Assembly: GCF_964186585.1 (NCBI RefSeq)
Contig: NZ_OZ075067.1
Coordinates: forward strand, 1,612,001-1,676,000
Direction of reading: 5' to 3'
DNA: 64,000 nt
Source: Microbacterium sp. MM2322
GTDB taxonomy: Bacteria; Actinomycetota; Actinomycetes; Actinomycetales; Microbacteriaceae
Below, one piece after another: positions 34,644-46,972 of the stretch. The position numbers and the translations under genes are program-made. The notes beneath the pieces were generated by a model. The model was not told where the DNA came from and did no database searches. It saw nothing but the letters and a program-made list of their open reading frames with translations. How positions within the stretch are numbered: the first letter of the stretch is position 1; each line of letters opens with the position of its first letter.

Positions 34644-35738
34644 TCAGCCGTCCAGCCGCGTCAGCCAGCCGTGGACGTCCTCGGCACGACCGTACTGGAT
34701 GTCGGTGAGGTGCTGACGGAGCTCCAGCGCGAGCGAGCCCGTGGGCTGCGCATCCTCGAAGTCGGTGGCCTTCAGCCCGCCGATGGGGGTGACCACCGCC
34801 GCGGTGCCGCACGCGAACACCTCGACGATGTCGCCGGAGGCAACGCCCTCGCGCCATTCTGTGAGGGAGACGGGGCGACGCTCGACGCGGTGCCCGCGGT
34901 CTTCAGCCAGCTGCAGGATCGAGTCGCGGGTGATCCCGGCGAGGATCGACTCCGACTCGGGGGTGACGAGCGTGCCGTCCTTCATCACGAAGACGACGTT
35001 CATGCCGCCGAGCTCTTCGACGTTGCCGTCTTCGTCGAGGAAGACGACCTGGTCGCAGCCCTTCTCGTAGGCCTCGGCCTGAGGAAGCAGGCTCGCGGCA
35101 TAGTTGCCGCCCGTCTTGGCGGCACCCGTGCCGCCCTTGCCCGCGCGGGCGTAGTCCTCGCTCAGCCAGATCTTCACGGGGCTGACGCCACCCTTGAAGT
35201 AGGCACCGGCCGGGCTGGCGATCAGGTAGTACGCCACCTTCTGCGCCGGACGCACCCCGAGGAACGCTTCTTTGGCGAACATGAACGGGCGGAGGTAGAG
35301 GCTCTGGTCGTCGCCCGACGGGACCCAGTCGCCGTCGACCGCGATGAGCTCGCGGAGCGACTGGAGGAAGTAGTCCTCGGGAAGCTCGGGGAGAGCCATA
35401 CGCCGCGCCGAGCGCTGGAGGCGACGGGCGTTCTCCTCGGGACGGAACGTGTGGATCGATCCGTCGGCGTGGCGGTACGCCTTGATGCCTTCGAAGATCT
35501 CCTGGCCGTAGTGCAGCACGGCGGCGGCGGGCGACAGCGAGATGGGGCCGTAGGGCGTGACGCGCGGGCGGTGCCAGCCGCCCTTCGACGACCAACAGAT
35601 GTCGACCATGTGGTCGGTGAAGTTCGTGCCGAACCCGGGGTTGGCGAGGATCTCCTCGCGGGCGGACGGCGAGACCGCGGCCAGATTCTTCGTCACCGAG
35701 AAGGTGAGCGGTGCGGCGGTCGAGTCGGTGAGGGTCAT
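34644..35738 (-). CDS. ilvE: Branched-chain amino-acid aminotransferase
   Basis: Transfers amino groups between glutamate and the 2-keto acids of leucine, isoleucine and valine. The 364-residue class IV PLP enzyme has the PLP-lysine region [16 protein letters not shown] and [14 protein letters not shown], where the phosphate is bound. The start ATG 35738 is behind AGGAACAGGA. It lies 49 bases downstream of leuB and just before the FAH-family gene. Confidence 0.95.
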   Translation of the reverse strand: MTLTDSTAAPLTFSVTKNLAAVSPSAREEILANPGFGTNFTDHMVDICWSSKGGWHRPRVTPYGPISLSPAAAVLHYGQEIFEGIKAYRHADGSIHTFRPEENARRLQRSARRMALPELPEDYFLQSLRELIAVDGDWVPSGDDQSLYLRPFMFAKEAFLGVRPAQKVAYYLIASPAGAYFKGGVSPVKIWLSEDYARAGKGGTGAAKTGGNYAASLLPQAEAYEKGCDQVVFLDEDGNVEELGGMNVVFVMKDGTLVTPESESILAGITRDSILQLAEDRGHRVERRPVSLTEWREGVASGDIVEVFACGTAAVVTPIGGLKATDFEDAQPTGSLALELRQHLTDIQYGRAEDVHGWLTRLDG

Positions 35739-35787
35739 GTCAGTCCTGTTCCTCGCGCGGGGGCTGCGCGACGCGCATCCCCTCAGA

Positions 35788-36840
35788 TTACGCCCGGAGG
35801 CGTGCGGTGATGGCGTCGCCGACCTGCGCGGTCGTGCGGGCGGAGCCGTCCCGGGCTTCGATGTCCTCTCGGGCGGCGCGGGTGACGCGCTGCGCTGCGT
35901 CGCTCAGCCCGAGATGGTCGAGCAACAGGGCGACGGAGAGGATCGCGGCGGTGGGATCGGCGATCTGCTGTCCGGCGATGTCGGGCGCGGAACCGTGCAC
36001 GGGCTCGAACATCGACGGGAACGCGCCGTCGGGGTTGATGTTCCCCGAAGCGGCGAGGCCGATGCCTCCGGTGACGGCGCCGGCCAAGTCGGTCAAGATG
36101 TCGCCGAAGAGGTTGTCGGTGACGATCACGTCGAAGCGGCCCGGGTTCGTGACCAGGAAGATCGTCGCCGCGTCGACGTGCAGGTAGTCTACGGCGACGT
36201 TCGGGTGCTCCGATGCCACCTCATCGACGATCCGCTTCCACATGCCGCCCGCGTGGACGAGGACGTTCGTCTTGTGCACGAGGGTCAGCTTGTTCCGACG
36301 CTTCTCGGCCTGAGCGAAGGCGAACCGCACCACTCGCTCGATGCCGAACGCGGTGTTGACCGACGTCTCGTTCGCGATCTCGTGCGGCGTGCCCGTGCGG
36401 ATCGACCCGCCGTTGCCGACGTACGGTCCCTCGGTGCCCTCGCGGACGACGACGAAGTCGATCCCGCCCGGGTTCGCCAGCGGACCGGGCGCACCCGGGT
36501 ACAGCACGGAGGGACGGAGGTTCACGTAGTGGTCGAGCGCGAACCGGAGCTTCAGGAGGAGACCTCGCTCGATGTTCGCGTCCTTCAGTCGGGGGTCCCC
36601 CGGCATCCCGCCCACCGCGCCGAGGAGGATGGCGTCGTGGGATGCGACCGCGGCGAGGTCCTCGTCGGTGAGCGTGTCGCCGGTCTCGAGGTAACGGGCG
36701 GCGCCCAGGGAGAACCGGGTCTTCTCGAACGCCACTCCCGCGCCCTCGGTGACGGCGTCGAGCACCTTCTCGGCCTCGGCGACGACCTCTGGTCCGATGC
36801 CGTCTCCGGGGATGACGGCCAGCTTCACGACGCGCGACAT
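35788..36840 (-). CDS. leuB: 3-isopropylmalate dehydrogenase
   Basis: Oxidises 3-isopropylmalate to 2-oxoisocaproate with NAD+. From ATG 36840 ([24 protein letters not shown]) the protein is 350 residues. Key motifs are [17 protein letters not shown], the Lys of [12 protein letters not shown], and [21 protein letters not shown] with the metal-binding Asp residues. Longer upstream frame is antisense or intergenic and is ignored. It belongs with ilvE, which follows, though leuCD and leuA are elsewhere. Confidence 0.96.
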   Translation of the reverse strand: MSRVVKLAVIPGDGIGPEVVAEAEKVLDAVTEGAGVAFEKTRFSLGAARYLETGDTLTDEDLAAVASHDAILLGAVGGMPGDPRLKDANIERGLLLKLRFALDHYVNLRPSVLYPGAPGPLANPGGIDFVVVREGTEGPYVGNGGSIRTGTPHEIANETSVNTAFGIERVVRFAFAQAEKRRNKLTLVHKTNVLVHAGGMWKRIVDEVASEHPNVAVDYLHVDAATIFLVTNPGRFDVIVTDNLFGDILTDLAGAVTGGIGLAASGNINPDGAFPSMFEPVHGSAPDIAGQQIADPTAAILSVALLLDHLGLSDAAQRVTRAAREDIEARDGSARTTAQVGDAITARLRA

Positions 36841-36875
36841 CGCTCTCCTCGTTGTCGGGGGTGACCCGCGCGTGC

Positions 36876-38423
36876 TCAGTGGTCGACGCGCGGAGTGCGG
36901 GTTCCCTTCAGCGTAGTGGCCGCGATCAGGGCCGCGCAGACGACCAGCACGGCTCCGATGATCGAGGTGACGCCGACTCCGGCGTCGAAGGCGGATGCCG
37001 CCGCGTCCACCACACGGGCGCCGAGATCGCCCGGCAGCGTCTCGGCGACGGTCACCGCACCGCCGAGGGTCTCGCGGGCGGCATCCGCTGATCCGGCAGG
37101 AAGACCCGCCGGAAGGACGATGCCCGAGCGGTAGAGCGCGGTGAGGATGCCGCCGAGCACGGCGGTGCCGAGGACGGCGCCGAGTTCGTAGGCCGTTTCG
37201 GACACCGCGCTCGCGGCTCCCGCCTTCGCCGGCGGAGCGCTCGCGAGGATCAGCTCGTTCGACACCGTCTCGGCGGCGCCGATGCCGATGCCGAGGAGCC
37301 CGAAGGCGGCGATGAGGGTGCCGAGGGCCGAGGCATCCGTCGACACGGCGATGGCGACGTACGCGGCGACCGAGAGCGTGAGGGCGACCGGCACGACCAC
37401 ACGGGGCGAGACCCGGCGCGAGACCGGGACCACGGTGAGGCCCGACACGATCATCAGCACGAGACCGGGCACGAGGGCGAGCCCCGCCTGCAGCGGGCTC
37501 AGTCCGATGATGAGCTGCAGGTGCTGCGTGACGAAGTACAGGAAGCCGACGAGCGCCACCACACTCAGCAGGTTCACGAGCAGGGCGCCCGTGAACGCGC
37601 TCTGACGGAACAGGCGCATGTCCAGCATGGGGCTGTCGGAGTGCAGCTGGCGACGGACGAAGAGCCAGCCGAACCCGACACCGACGACCACCAGGACGAG
37701 CGGGAGCACGCCCGCACCGTGGACCGCGAACTCCTTGATGGCGTAGACGATCGGAACCATCGTCGCCATGCTGAGGACGATGCTGAGGGGGTCGATTCGG
37801 CCCGGCTTCGGGTCGCGGCTCTCGGGCACGAGGATCGGCGCGAGCACGAGCAAGGGGATGAGGACCGGCACGGCCAGCAGGAACACGGAGCCCCACGCGA
37901 AGTGCTCGAGCAGGATCCCGCCGACGATCGGGCCGAGCGCGGATCCGGCGGAGAACATCGAGGCCCACACCGCGATCGCGAGACGACGCTGATCGCGGTC
38001 GGTGAAGATGCTCCGCAGGAGCGACAGGGTCGAGGGCATCAGCATCGCGCCGAAGACACCCATCGCGGCGCGAGCGACGACGAGGAGCTCCGCCGACGGC
38101 GAGAAGGCAGCGAGCGCGGACACCGCAGCGAAGCCCGTTGCACCGATCATCAGGAGGCGGCGGCGGCCGAAGCGATCCCCGAGCGATCCCATCGTTACGA
38201 GGAGGCCCGCGAGTACGAGCGGATACACGTCGATGATCCACAGCTGCTGCGCGCTCGTGGGAGTCAGGTCGCGGGCGATTTCGGGCAGGGCGAAGCTCAG
38301 CACCGTGTTGTCGACGGACACCAGGAGCACCGGCAGCATGAGCACCGCCAGCGCGGCCCAGCCGCGCCATCCCTGTCGCGTTCCGGCCGCGTCGGCCACT
38401 CGGATCTCTTCGGTCAAAGTCAT
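36876..38423 (-). CDS. DHA2-type MFS drug exporter (EmrB/QacA-like)
   Basis: A 515-residue proton-antiport exporter with about 14 membrane segments, the size and topology of the DHA2 family. The start ATG 38423 ([18 protein letters not shown]) is followed by helix 1 near residue 24, [13 protein letters not shown], the motif D-x-T-I-V type; the loop motif [16 protein letters not shown] follows helix 2. It is divergent from a TetR regulator 64 bases away with a shared palindrome, so it is probably repressed by it and induced by an unknown compound. Confidence 0.9.
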   Translation of the reverse strand: MTLTEEIRVADAAGTRQGWRGWAALAVLMLPVLLVSVDNTVLSFALPEIARDLTPTSAQQLWIIDVYPLVLAGLLVTMGSLGDRFGRRRLLMIGATGFAAVSALAAFSPSAELLVVARAAMGVFGAMLMPSTLSLLRSIFTDRDQRRLAIAVWASMFSAGSALGPIVGGILLEHFAWGSVFLLAVPVLIPLLVLAPILVPESRDPKPGRIDPLSIVLSMATMVPIVYAIKEFAVHGAGVLPLVLVVVGVGFGWLFVRRQLHSDSPMLDMRLFRQSAFTGALLVNLLSVVALVGFLYFVTQHLQLIIGLSPLQAGLALVPGLVLMIVSGLTVVPVSRRVSPRVVVPVALTLSVAAYVAIAVSTDASALGTLIAAFGLLGIGIGAAETVSNELILASAPPAKAGAASAVSETAYELGAVLGTAVLGGILTALYRSGIVLPAGLPAGSADAARETLGGAVTVAETLPGDLGARVVDAAASAFDAGVGVTSIIGAVLVVCAALIAATTLKGTRTPRVDH

Positions 38424-38429
38424 GATTAA

Positions 38430-38449
38430 TACACCGTCCAGCCGGTATA
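38430..38449. promoter_or_regulatory. TetR operator candidate between the exporter and the regulator
   Basis: TACACCG (38430-38436), a 6-base spacer, then CGGTATA (38443-38449): an inverted repeat matching at 6 of 7 positions. It lies 7 bases upstream of the exporter start and overlaps the TATAGT -10 (38446-38451) of the regulator, so it can control both. Confidence 0.5.
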
Positions 38450-38487
38450 GTAACAGAATCGACACACGGACGCGAGAGGATCGAGAC

Positions 38488-39030
38488 GTGAGTAGACCAC
38501 CGCGGGCACGTGGCAGTGTCCTCGACGCTTTCGAGGCTGCGCTGATCGACGACGGCGCCCGCGGCGCGACGATGGATGCCGTGGCCGCCGCCGCCGGCGT
38601 CTCCAAGGGTGGCCTGCTCTACCACTACGCCTCGAAAGAAGCGCTCGAGACGGCGCTCATCGACCGGATGCTGCACCTCGTCGACGCTGACGTCGAAGAG
38701 ATGCTCGACTCCCCCGACGGAATCATCGCCGCTTTCGTGCGGACGTCCGTGCAATCCGACACTCCGCTGGACCGTGCGATCGTCGCGACGTCACGGCTGG
38801 CACAGACCGGCCACAAAGCCGCATCCGCCGCTCTCCGCGACGCGCGTCGCATATGGGAGGAGGCGCTCCGCCCGCACACGCGGGACGAGAGCGCACTCCA
38901 GCTCGTCCTCCTCGTGAGCGACGGGCTCTACTACAACAGCGCGCTTGCGACCACCGGAGTACCGGGCCCCATCCCCGAAGGCGACGAGTTGGACGCCCTG
39001 ATCGCCCTCGTCGAGCGCGCGGCGCGCTGA
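38488..39030 (+). CDS. TetR-family transcriptional regulator
   Basis: A 180-residue repressor from GTG 38488, behind AGAGGA. The N-terminal helix-turn-helix covers about residues 9-51 ([43 protein letters not shown]); the rest is a ligand-binding core resembling TetR_C. It is divergent from the DHA2 exporter and is probably its local regulator. It ends 111 bases before the convergent serA stop. Confidence 0.9.
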   Translation: MSRPPRARGSVLDAFEAALIDDGARGATMDAVAAAAGVSKGGLLYHYASKEALETALIDRMLHLVDADVEEMLDSPDGIIAAFVRTSVQSDTPLDRAIVATSRLAQTGHKAASAALRDARRIWEEALRPHTRDESALQLVLLVSDGLYYNSALATTGVPGPIPEGDELDALIALVERAAR

Positions 39031-39140
39031 GGCATCCCCCACCATCGGCGCGCGAGCGCACGGCCGACGTCGTTCCCCTGCCGCAATCCGCGCATGCGCG
39101 CGGCGTGTTGCGACGGGGGAACGACGGATGCCGTGCGGCG
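39031..39140. terminator. Nested hairpin between TetR gene and serA
   Basis: The gap between convergent genes contains GTCGTTCCCC (39069-39078) complementary to GGGGAACGAC (39116-39125). Inside it CGCAA pairs with TTGCG, and CCGCGC with GCGCGG around an ATGC loop. It may act as a two-way terminator. Confidence 0.5.
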
Positions 39141-40745
39141 TCAGACCTCGGTGAGCTCGATCTGCCGGAACAGATCGGCGGCGACCGCCTCGCGGAGCTC
39201 GTCGAGCATCGCCTCGGGGATGGGCGAATCGACCGTCAGCACCGACAGGGCGCGGCCGCTCGAGTCCGGACGGGCGACCTGGAGGCCGGCGATGTTGATG
39301 CCCGCCTGGCCGAGCTTCTGGCCGTAGATCGCGACGATGCCCGGGCGATCGGCGTACCGCATGACCACGTGGTAGCGGTTGATCGGGACCTCGACCTCGT
39401 ACCCGTTGATGCCGACGACCTTCGGAACCATGCGGGTGCCGGCGAGGGTTCCCTCGACGGTCAGGACGGAACCGTCCGACAGGGTGCCGCGGAGGATCGT
39501 GATGTTCCGGTACAGCGGGCTCTCGGACTCGACGATGAGGCGTGTCTCGATGCCGCGCTGCTCGGCGAACAACGGAGCGTTCACGTACGAAACGTTCTCG
39601 CTCACGATGTTGGTGAAGATGCCCTTCAGAGCCGCGAGGCGGTAGACGCTCACGTCGTAGTCGGCCAGCTCGCCGCGCACCTCGATGTCGAGGCTCGTGA
39701 GGGCGCTTGGTGCGAGCCCCGTGAAGATCTGTCCGAGCTGCTCGACGAGCGCGATCCCGGGGCGCACGAACGGGTCGATGACGCCACCGGCGACGTTGAC
39801 GGCATCCGGGACGAGGTCGCCCTCGAGGGCGAGCTTGACGGACTTCGCGACCGAGACGCCTGCCTTCTCCTGCGCCTCGTCGGTCGACGCGCCCAGGTGG
39901 GGCGTGACGACGACGTTCGGAAGCGACAGGAGCGGGAAGGCGGTGCCGTCCTCCTTCGGCGGCTCGCTCGTGAACACGTCGAGACCCGCACCGGCGATCT
40001 GACCGGTGGTCAGCGCCGTGTAGAGCGCCTCTTCGTCGATAAGGCCGCCGCGGGCGACGTTCACGACGTACGCCGTGTCCTTCATGATCTCGAACTGCGC
40101 GGCGCCGATCATGCCTGTCGTCTCGGGCGTCTTCGGCATGTGGATCGTGACGAAGTCGCTCGTTCGCAGCAGCTCATCGAGGCCGAGCAGCTGCACGCCG
40201 AGCTGCTGAGCACGCGTGGGCGTGACGTAGGGGTCGTAAGCGACGACAGAGACGCCGAACGCCTGCAAGCGCGCGGCGATGAGGGCGCCGATGCGGCCGA
40301 GGCCGATGATGCCCACCGTCTTCTCGAACAGTTCAGTGCCGGTGAACGATGAGCGCTTCCATGCGCCGGCAGCCAACGAGGCGTGCGCCGCCGGGATGTG
40401 ACGAGCGAGGCTCAGGATGTGGCCGACGGTGAGCTCGGCGGCGGAGATGATGTTCGACGTCGGAGCGTTGACCACCATGACGCCGGCGCTGGTGGCCGCC
40501 TTGATGTCGACGTTGTCGAGACCGACACCGGCGCGCGCGATCACCTTGAGAGACGGGGCCGCGGCGATCGCCTCGGCATCCATCTTCGTCGCGGAGCGGA
40601 TGAGGACGGCGGCGGCGTCAGCCAGAGCCGGGAGCAGTGCGGCGCGGTCGGCGCCGTCGACGGATCGGACCTCGAAGTCGGGCCCGAGGGCCTCGATCGT
40701 GGCGGGAGAGAGTTCTTCGGCGATGAGGACGACAGGCTTGGGCAC
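39141..40745 (-). CDS. serA: D-3-phosphoglycerate dehydrogenase
   Basis: First step of serine synthesis, oxidising 3-phosphoglycerate to 3-phosphohydroxypyruvate. From GTG 40745 (MPKPVVLIAEELSPATIE) the protein is 534 residues, the long actinobacterial form. NAD-binding GIIGLGRIGALIAARL and the catalytic PKTPETTGMIG/NVARGGLIDEEAL segments lie in the first 310 residues; residues about 315-450 are the intervening (ASB) domain; the last 80 are an ACT domain (YADRPGIVAIYGQKLGQAGI) that binds serine for feedback control. Confidence 0.96.
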   Translation of the reverse strand: MPKPVVLIAEELSPATIEALGPDFEVRSVDGADRAALLPALADAAAVLIRSATKMDAEAIAAAPSLKVIARAGVGLDNVDIKAATSAGVMVVNAPTSNIISAAELTVGHILSLARHIPAAHASLAAGAWKRSSFTGTELFEKTVGIIGLGRIGALIAARLQAFGVSVVAYDPYVTPTRAQQLGVQLLGLDELLRTSDFVTIHMPKTPETTGMIGAAQFEIMKDTAYVVNVARGGLIDEEALYTALTTGQIAGAGLDVFTSEPPKEDGTAFPLLSLPNVVVTPHLGASTDEAQEKAGVSVAKSVKLALEGDLVPDAVNVAGGVIDPFVRPGIALVEQLGQIFTGLAPSALTSLDIEVRGELADYDVSVYRLAALKGIFTNIVSENVSYVNAPLFAEQRGIETRLIVESESPLYRNITILRGTLSDGSVLTVEGTLAGTRMVPKVVGINGYEVEVPINRYHVVMRYADRPGIVAIYGQKLGQAGINIAGLQVARPDSSGRALSVLTVDSPIPEAMLDELREAVAADLFRQIELTEV

Positions 40746-40867
40746 GGCAGACCTTCGGGTACGCGAGAGTGGATCGCCACGCGGCCGGCCGGGCTGGGAC
40801 CGACGACGGTACGCGGCACGGCCAGCCTAGCGAATCGGATCACGCGGCCCTGACCGTGTGACGGCGA
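40746..40867. other. Leader region before serA
   Basis: 122 bases lie between the small membrane-protein stop and the serA start. It holds the serA ribosome-binding site GAAGGT and no obvious -10 box or stable hairpin. Confidence 0.3.
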
Positions 40868-41209
40868 TCACGACCCGATGAGGGAGTTCCCGTTGGTGAT
40901 CGCATAGGTGAGGATGTTCAGCCAGAACACGGCGGTGAGGCCCAGGCCCACGACGAGGATCACCGCGAGGTGCAGTACCGGCCGTCGGCGACCGAGAAGG
41001 ACGCCCGCGACGAAAACGATGATCGGGAAGACGACCGAGAACAGCAGGATCGCCCACCCGGCTCCGTTGAGACCTTCCACCGCACCGGCCTGCGCGGCCA
41101 GGAACGAGACGGCCGTCCAGACGGCGTACGCGTAGAAGAGGCCGAAGATTCCGGCGACGGTGGCACGGAGCCATGAGGGAGCCCGGCGAACAGGGGAAGT
41201 CGACGTCAC
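40868..41209 (-). CDS. Small hydrophobic membrane protein, unknown function
   Basis: A 113-residue protein with three predicted transmembrane segments: AGIFGLFYAYAVWTAVSFLA, AGWAILLFSVVFPIIVFVAG and LHLAVILVVGLGLTAVFWLN. A basic N-terminus precedes the first helix. It begins 4 bases after the next gene upstream (41214-41699) and is probably cotranscribed with it and perhaps serA. No family recognised. Confidence 0.75.
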   Translation of the reverse strand: MTSTSPVRRAPSWLRATVAGIFGLFYAYAVWTAVSFLAAQAGAVEGLNGAGWAILLFSVVFPIIVFVAGVLLGRRRPVLHLAVILVVGLGLTAVFWLNILTYAITNGNSLIGS

Positions 41210-41213
41210 GAGG

Positions 41214-41699
41214 TCACACTCCGCTCACGAAGGGCCAGGGCAACAGCAGGAAGACTCCGATGACGAGCCACACGAACCTCACCCAGGTGGCGGATGCCCG
41301 CGTCAGCAGCATCGTTGCGCCGAACCACAGCACGGGGGCCGCGACGGCCAACCACTGCGCCGGGACGACCGCGCTGGGTGCGAGGAACGGCGAGATCACC
41401 AGGGCTGTTCGGGATCCGCCGAGCAGCCAGCCGACGGTGTACAGAAGGTAGATCCCCCCCAGCAGACCCAGCGAGACCAGCGCGACGTTCCCGAGGGATG
41501 CCGGTGGCTCCGTCTTCTCGGTCACCACCGCGGCCGGCTCGGCAGCGGGCTCCGCCGAATGCGGCTCGCTCCCCTTGCCCACGGCGTGCCACCCGGTCGG
41601 AAGGGACGTGTCCGCCCGCTCCGGACGCGGTGGGCGCGTCGGCGAATCGTCGCCTTCCCAGCGGAAGGCATCCTCGTCGTCTCGGGGGTCGGAAGGCAC
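41214..41699 (-). CDS. Membrane protein with acidic N-terminus, unknown function
   Basis: A 161-residue protein starting at GTG 41699 (MPSDPRDDEDAFRWEGDD). The first 70 residues are acidic and proline-rich and probably cytoplasmic; residues about 72-160 hold three or four hydrophobic segments (VALVSLGLLGGIYLLYTV, ALVISPFLAPSAVVPA, QWLAVAAPVLWFGATMLL, VRFVWLVIGVFLLLPWPF). TAGACT, 6 bases before the start, suggests a leaderless transcript. Confidence 0.7.
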   Translation of the reverse strand: MPSDPRDDEDAFRWEGDDSPTRPPRPERADTSLPTGWHAVGKGSEPHSAEPAAEPAAVVTEKTEPPASLGNVALVSLGLLGGIYLLYTVGWLLGGSRTALVISPFLAPSAVVPAQWLAVAAPVLWFGATMLLTRASATWVRFVWLVIGVFLLLPWPFVSGV

Positions 41700-41705
41700 G
41701 GCTCG

Positions 41706-41711
41706 AGTCTA
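41706..41711 (-). promoter_or_regulatory. -10 box (TAGACT) of the 41214-41699 gene
   Basis: TAGACT on the minus strand, 6 bases before GTG 41699. Confidence 0.5.
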
Positions 41712-41721
41712 CCGACGCCGA

Positions 41722-41750
41722 AGGCCCGACCCCTTGTCGGGGCCGGGCCT
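41722..41750. terminator. Terminator downstream of ilvC
   Basis: Arms 41722-41733 and 41739-41750 form a 12-bp hairpin with one G-T or A-C type mismatch and a 5-base loop. It lies about 85 bases past the ilvC stop. Confidence 0.6.
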
Positions 41751-41764
41751 CCGTGGCTCAGTTC

Positions 41765-41804
41765 GCGCCTACGGCGCGGTCGGTCAGCGCGCTGCGCTTC
41801 CCTC
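41765..41804. repeat. 40-bp direct repeat, copy 1 (REP-like element)
   Basis: The 40-bp unit, beginning GCGCCTACGGCGCGGTCGGT, occurs twice at 50-base spacing. In this copy it lies just past the ilvC stop. It holds GCGCGCTGCGC and similar GC-rich partial palindromes typical of REP-like elements. Confidence 0.8.
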
Positions 41805-41814
41805 TGCGTTCTGC

Positions 41815-43416
<1,602 letters not shown>

Positions 43417-43418
43417 CG

Positions 43419-45212
43419 TCAGTCCCCCTGCTCGAACGCCGGCGCGTGCTCACGCGCGTACTGGATGTAGCTGTTGCTGACGCCCTGCGGCACCATCGGC
43501 CAGACCATCGCGTCAGCGCTCACGACGAAGTCGATGACGACCGGACGGTCGTTCGTCTCGAGCGCGAGCCGGATGGCGGCATCCACGTCCTCGGCCTTCT
43601 CGACGCGGATGCCGAGGCAGCCGTAGGCCTCGGCGAGCTTGACGAAGTCCGGGATGCGGATGCTGTCGTGCCCCGTGTTGAGATCGGTGTGCGAGTGGCG
43701 GCCGTCGTAGAAGAGCGTCTGCCACTGCCGCACCATGCCGAGCGACGAATTGTTGATGATCGCGACTTTGATCGGGATCTTGTTGATCGCACAGGTGGCG
43801 AGTTCCTGATTCGTCATCTGGAAGCAGCCGTCGCCGTCGATCGCCCACACCGCGCGTTCGGGCTGAGCGACCTTCGCACCCATGGCTGCAGGGACTGCGT
43901 ATCCCATCGTGCCGGCACCGCCGGAGTTCAACCACGCGTTCGGACGCTCGTACCCGATGAACTGAGCGGCCCACATCTGGTGCTGGCCGACGCCGGAGGC
44001 GAACACGCCCTCGGGACCGGTGATCTCGCCGATGCGCTGGATGACGTGCTGCGGCGACAGGAGGCCGTCGGTCGTCGGCGCGAATCCGAGCGGGAACTCG
44101 GTGCGGAGCCCGTCGAGGTAGGACCACCACTCCGAGATGTCCGGCGCGGCGACGCCTGCGAACGCGGCGTCGAGGTCGACGAGCACGTCCTTGAGATCGC
44201 CCACGATCGGAACATCTGCGGCGCGGATCTTACCGATCTCCGCCGGATCGATGTCGACGTGGATGACCTTGGCGTCGGGCGCGAACAGCGCGGCTTTTCC
44301 GGTGACACGGTCGTCGAAGCGGGAACCGAGAGCGATCAGCAGGTCGGACTCCTGAAGCGCGAGCACCGCCGGGACCGTGCCGTGCATGCCCGGCATGCCG
44401 AGCTGCTGCGGATGCGAGTCCGGGAACGCGCCGCGGGCCATGAGCGTCGTCACGACCGGGGCACCGGTCGCTTCAGCGAACCGGCGGAGCTCGGCGGCAG
44501 CGCCGGCACGGACGACGCCACCACCGACGTAGAGCACCGGCTTCTTCGCCTCGGCGATCAGCTGCGCGGCGGCCTGGATCTGCTTGCCGTGCGCCTTCGT
44601 CACCGGACGGTAGCCGGGGAGGTCGACCTTGGGTGGCCAGACGAAGGGCGCCTTGGCCTGCTGCGCGTCCTTCGTGATGTCGACCAGCACCGGACCGGGA
44701 CGACCCGTCGACGCGATCTCGAACGCAGCCGCGATCGCCGCGGGGATCTCGGCCGGGTCCTTCACGAGGAAGGAATGCTTCGTGATCGGCATCGTGATGC
44801 CGACGATGTCAGCTTCCTGGAAGGCATCCGTCCCCATCAGGGTCGAGTACACCTGCCCGGTGATGCAGACGATCGGCATGGAGTCCATGTAGGCGTCGGC
44901 GATCGCGGTCACGAGGTTGGTGGCGCCCGGGCCGGAGGTCGCGATGGCGACGCCGACGCGACCGGATGCCGCGGCGTACCCCTCGGCGGCGTGGCCGGCT
45001 CCCTGCTCGTGGCGGACGAGGATGTGGCGGAGCTCGGTCGAGTCCATCAGCGGGTCGTAGACCTCGATGATGGCGCCGCCCGGCAACCCGAAGACGTCGG
45101 TGACGCCGAGGAGCTCGAGAGAGCGGACGACGGCCTGCGCTCCGGTGAGCATCGGCGTGGATGGGCCTCCGGCCGGCGGACGGGGCACAGCGGCAACGGT
45201 GTCAGATGACAT
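43419..45212 (-). CDS. ilvB: Acetolactate synthase large subunit
   Basis: Thiamine-diphosphate enzyme that condenses two pyruvates, or pyruvate with 2-oxobutyrate. The 597-residue protein has the catalytic Glu in [15 protein letters not shown], a central FAD-binding domain ([12 protein letters not shown]), and the ThDP motif [15 protein letters not shown]. It starts 41 bases after the ilvD stop. Confidence 0.97.
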   Translation of the reverse strand: MSSDTVAAVPRPPAGGPSTPMLTGAQAVVRSLELLGVTDVFGLPGGAIIEVYDPLMDSTELRHILVRHEQGAGHAAEGYAAASGRVGVAIATSGPGATNLVTAIADAYMDSMPIVCITGQVYSTLMGTDAFQEADIVGITMPITKHSFLVKDPAEIPAAIAAAFEIASTGRPGPVLVDITKDAQQAKAPFVWPPKVDLPGYRPVTKAHGKQIQAAAQLIAEAKKPVLYVGGGVVRAGAAAELRRFAEATGAPVVTTLMARGAFPDSHPQQLGMPGMHGTVPAVLALQESDLLIALGSRFDDRVTGKAALFAPDAKVIHVDIDPAEIGKIRAADVPIVGDLKDVLVDLDAAFAGVAAPDISEWWSYLDGLRTEFPLGFAPTTDGLLSPQHVIQRIGEITGPEGVFASGVGQHQMWAAQFIGYERPNAWLNSGGAGTMGYAVPAAMGAKVAQPERAVWAIDGDGCFQMTNQELATCAINKIPIKVAIINNSSLGMVRQWQTLFYDGRHSHTDLNTGHDSIRIPDFVKLAEAYGCLGIRVEKAEDVDAAIRLALETNDRPVVIDFVVSADAMVWPMVPQGVSNSYIQYAREHAPAFEQGD

Positions 45213-45253
45213 GAGTGGGACCTCTGTGGTGATGGATGACGGGTGTGTGGGGC

Positions 45254-46960
45254 CTAGCCCGTCGTCGCGCCCTCCGCAGCGGAGCGCACGAGTTTCGAGT
45301 ACTTGGCCAGCACGCCACGGGTATAGCGCGGGGGAAGGGGCTCCCAGCCGTCACGGCGGGAGGCCAGCTCAGCCTCATCGACGAGTAGGTCGAGAGAGCG
45401 AGCAGCGATATCGACCCGTATCAGATCACCATCGCGCACGAAGGCAATGGGACCTGCGTCCACTGCTTCGGGAGCTATGTGGCCGATGCACAGGCCGGTT
45501 GTGCCGCCTGAGAATCGTCCGTCCGTCAAGAGTAGTACATCTTTTCCGAGGCCAGCGCCCTTGATGGCGGCCGTCACGGCGAGCATCTCGCGCATGCCGG
45601 GGCCGCCCTTGGGACCCTCGTAACGGATGACGACGACGTCGCCGGCGCTGATGCGACCCTCTTCGAGCGCATCCATCGCGGCGCGCTCGCGCTCGAACAC
45701 ACGAGCGGGCCCTTCGAAGACCGCCGCATCGAAACCTGCGGTCTTCACGACGGCGCCCTCGGGGGCCATCGACCCGTGGAGGATCGTGATGCCGCCGGTC
45801 GCGTGGATCGGGTCGTCGAACGTGTGGATGACGGTGCCGTCGATGGGATCCGGGTCGAGGTCGCGGAGGTTCTCCGCGAGGGTCTTGCCCGTGACGGTCA
45901 GAGCGTCACCGTGGAGCAGCCCTTCGTCGAGCATGGCCTTCATGATGACCGGGATGCCGCCGTGCCGGTCGACGTCGTTCATGACGTACTTTCCGAACGG
46001 CTTCATGTCGGCGACGTGGGGAACCTTGTCACCGATGCGGTTGAAGTCGTGGAGTGTCAGGTCGACGTCCGCCTCGCGGGCGATGGCGAGCAGGTGGAGC
46101 ACGACGTTCGTCGACCCGCCGAGGGCCATGGCGAGGGCGATCGCGTTCTCGAACGATTCCTTCGTCAGGATGTCGCGGGTCGTGATGCCCTGGCGGAGCA
46201 GGTTGACGACGGCCTCGCCGGAGCGGTGGGCGTAGTAGTCGCGACGACGGTCCGCCGAGGGCGGTGCGGCCGACCCGGGGAGGCTGAGACCCAACGCCTC
46301 GGCGACGGACGCCATCGTGTTGGCGGTGTACATGCCGCCGCACGCTCCCTCGCCGGGGGCGATCGCGCACTCGATGCGCTTCAGGTCCGCTTCGCTCATC
46401 TTGCCGGCGAGGCATGCCCCGACCGCCTCGAAGGAGTCGATGATCGTGACGTCCTTCTCGGTGCCGTCGCTGAGCTTGACCCAGCCCGGCGCGATCGAAC
46501 CGGCGTAGAGGAACACGCTCGAGAGGTCGAGGCGGGCGGAAGCCATCAGCATGCCGGGGATCGACTTGTCGCATCCCGCCAGCAGGACGGAGCCGTCGAG
46601 ACGCTCGGCCATCATCACCGTCTCGACCGAGTCGGCGATGACCTCACGGCTGACGAGGGAGAAATGCATGCCCTCGTGGCCCATGGAGATGCCGTCCGAG
46701 ACCGAGATGGTGCCGAACTGGAGCGGGTACCCGCCGCCGGCGTGCACACCCTCCTTGGCCCCCTGCGCGAGCCGGTCCAGGCTCAGGTTGCAGGGTGTGA
46801 TCTCGTTCCAGCTGGACGCGATTCCGATCTGGGGCTTGTCCCAGTCTTCGTCACCCATTCCCACCGCGCGGAGCATTCCGCGCGAGGTGGTGGCTTCGAT
46901 GCCGTCGGTGACCGCGCGGCTGCGGGGCTTGATGTCGATGGTCTCGTCGGGAGAGGGCAT
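45254..46960 (-). CDS. ilvD: Dihydroxy-acid dehydratase
   Basis: Dehydrates the dihydroxy acids to the 2-keto acids of valine and isoleucine, using an Fe-S cluster. The 568-residue protein has the cluster cysteines in [18 protein letters not shown] and [12 protein letters not shown]. Its ATG 46960 is only 9 bases from the otsB stop, and the TAGACT -10 (46967-46972) includes that stop, so ilvD has its own leaderless promoter and starts the ilvDBNC transcript. Confidence 0.96.
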   Translation of the reverse strand: MPSPDETIDIKPRSRAVTDGIEATTSRGMLRAVGMGDEDWDKPQIGIASSWNEITPCNLSLDRLAQGAKEGVHAGGGYPLQFGTISVSDGISMGHEGMHFSLVSREVIADSVETVMMAERLDGSVLLAGCDKSIPGMLMASARLDLSSVFLYAGSIAPGWVKLSDGTEKDVTIIDSFEAVGACLAGKMSEADLKRIECAIAPGEGACGGMYTANTMASVAEALGLSLPGSAAPPSADRRRDYYAHRSGEAVVNLLRQGITTRDILTKESFENAIALAMALGGSTNVVLHLLAIAREADVDLTLHDFNRIGDKVPHVADMKPFGKYVMNDVDRHGGIPVIMKAMLDEGLLHGDALTVTGKTLAENLRDLDPDPIDGTVIHTFDDPIHATGGITILHGSMAPEGAVVKTAGFDAAVFEGPARVFERERAAMDALEEGRISAGDVVVIRYEGPKGGPGMREMLAVTAAIKGAGLGKDVLLLTDGRFSGGTTGLCIGHIAPEAVDAGPIAFVRDGDLIRVDIAARSLDLLVDEAELASRRDGWEPLPPRYTRGVLAKYSKLVRSAAEGATTG

Positions 46961-46966
46961 TCTCGA

Positions 46967-46972
46967 AGTCTA
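46967..46972 (-). promoter_or_regulatory. -10 box (TAGACT) of ilvD, overlapping the otsB stop codon
   Basis: TAGACT on the minus strand lies 6 bases before the ilvD ATG; its first three bases are the TAG stop of otsB. Confidence 0.5.

Noticed and set aside
45213..45253. T-box or attenuator before ilvB
   Set aside because: The ilvD-ilvB gap is 41 bases, too short, and has no leader ORF or anticodon-like loop.
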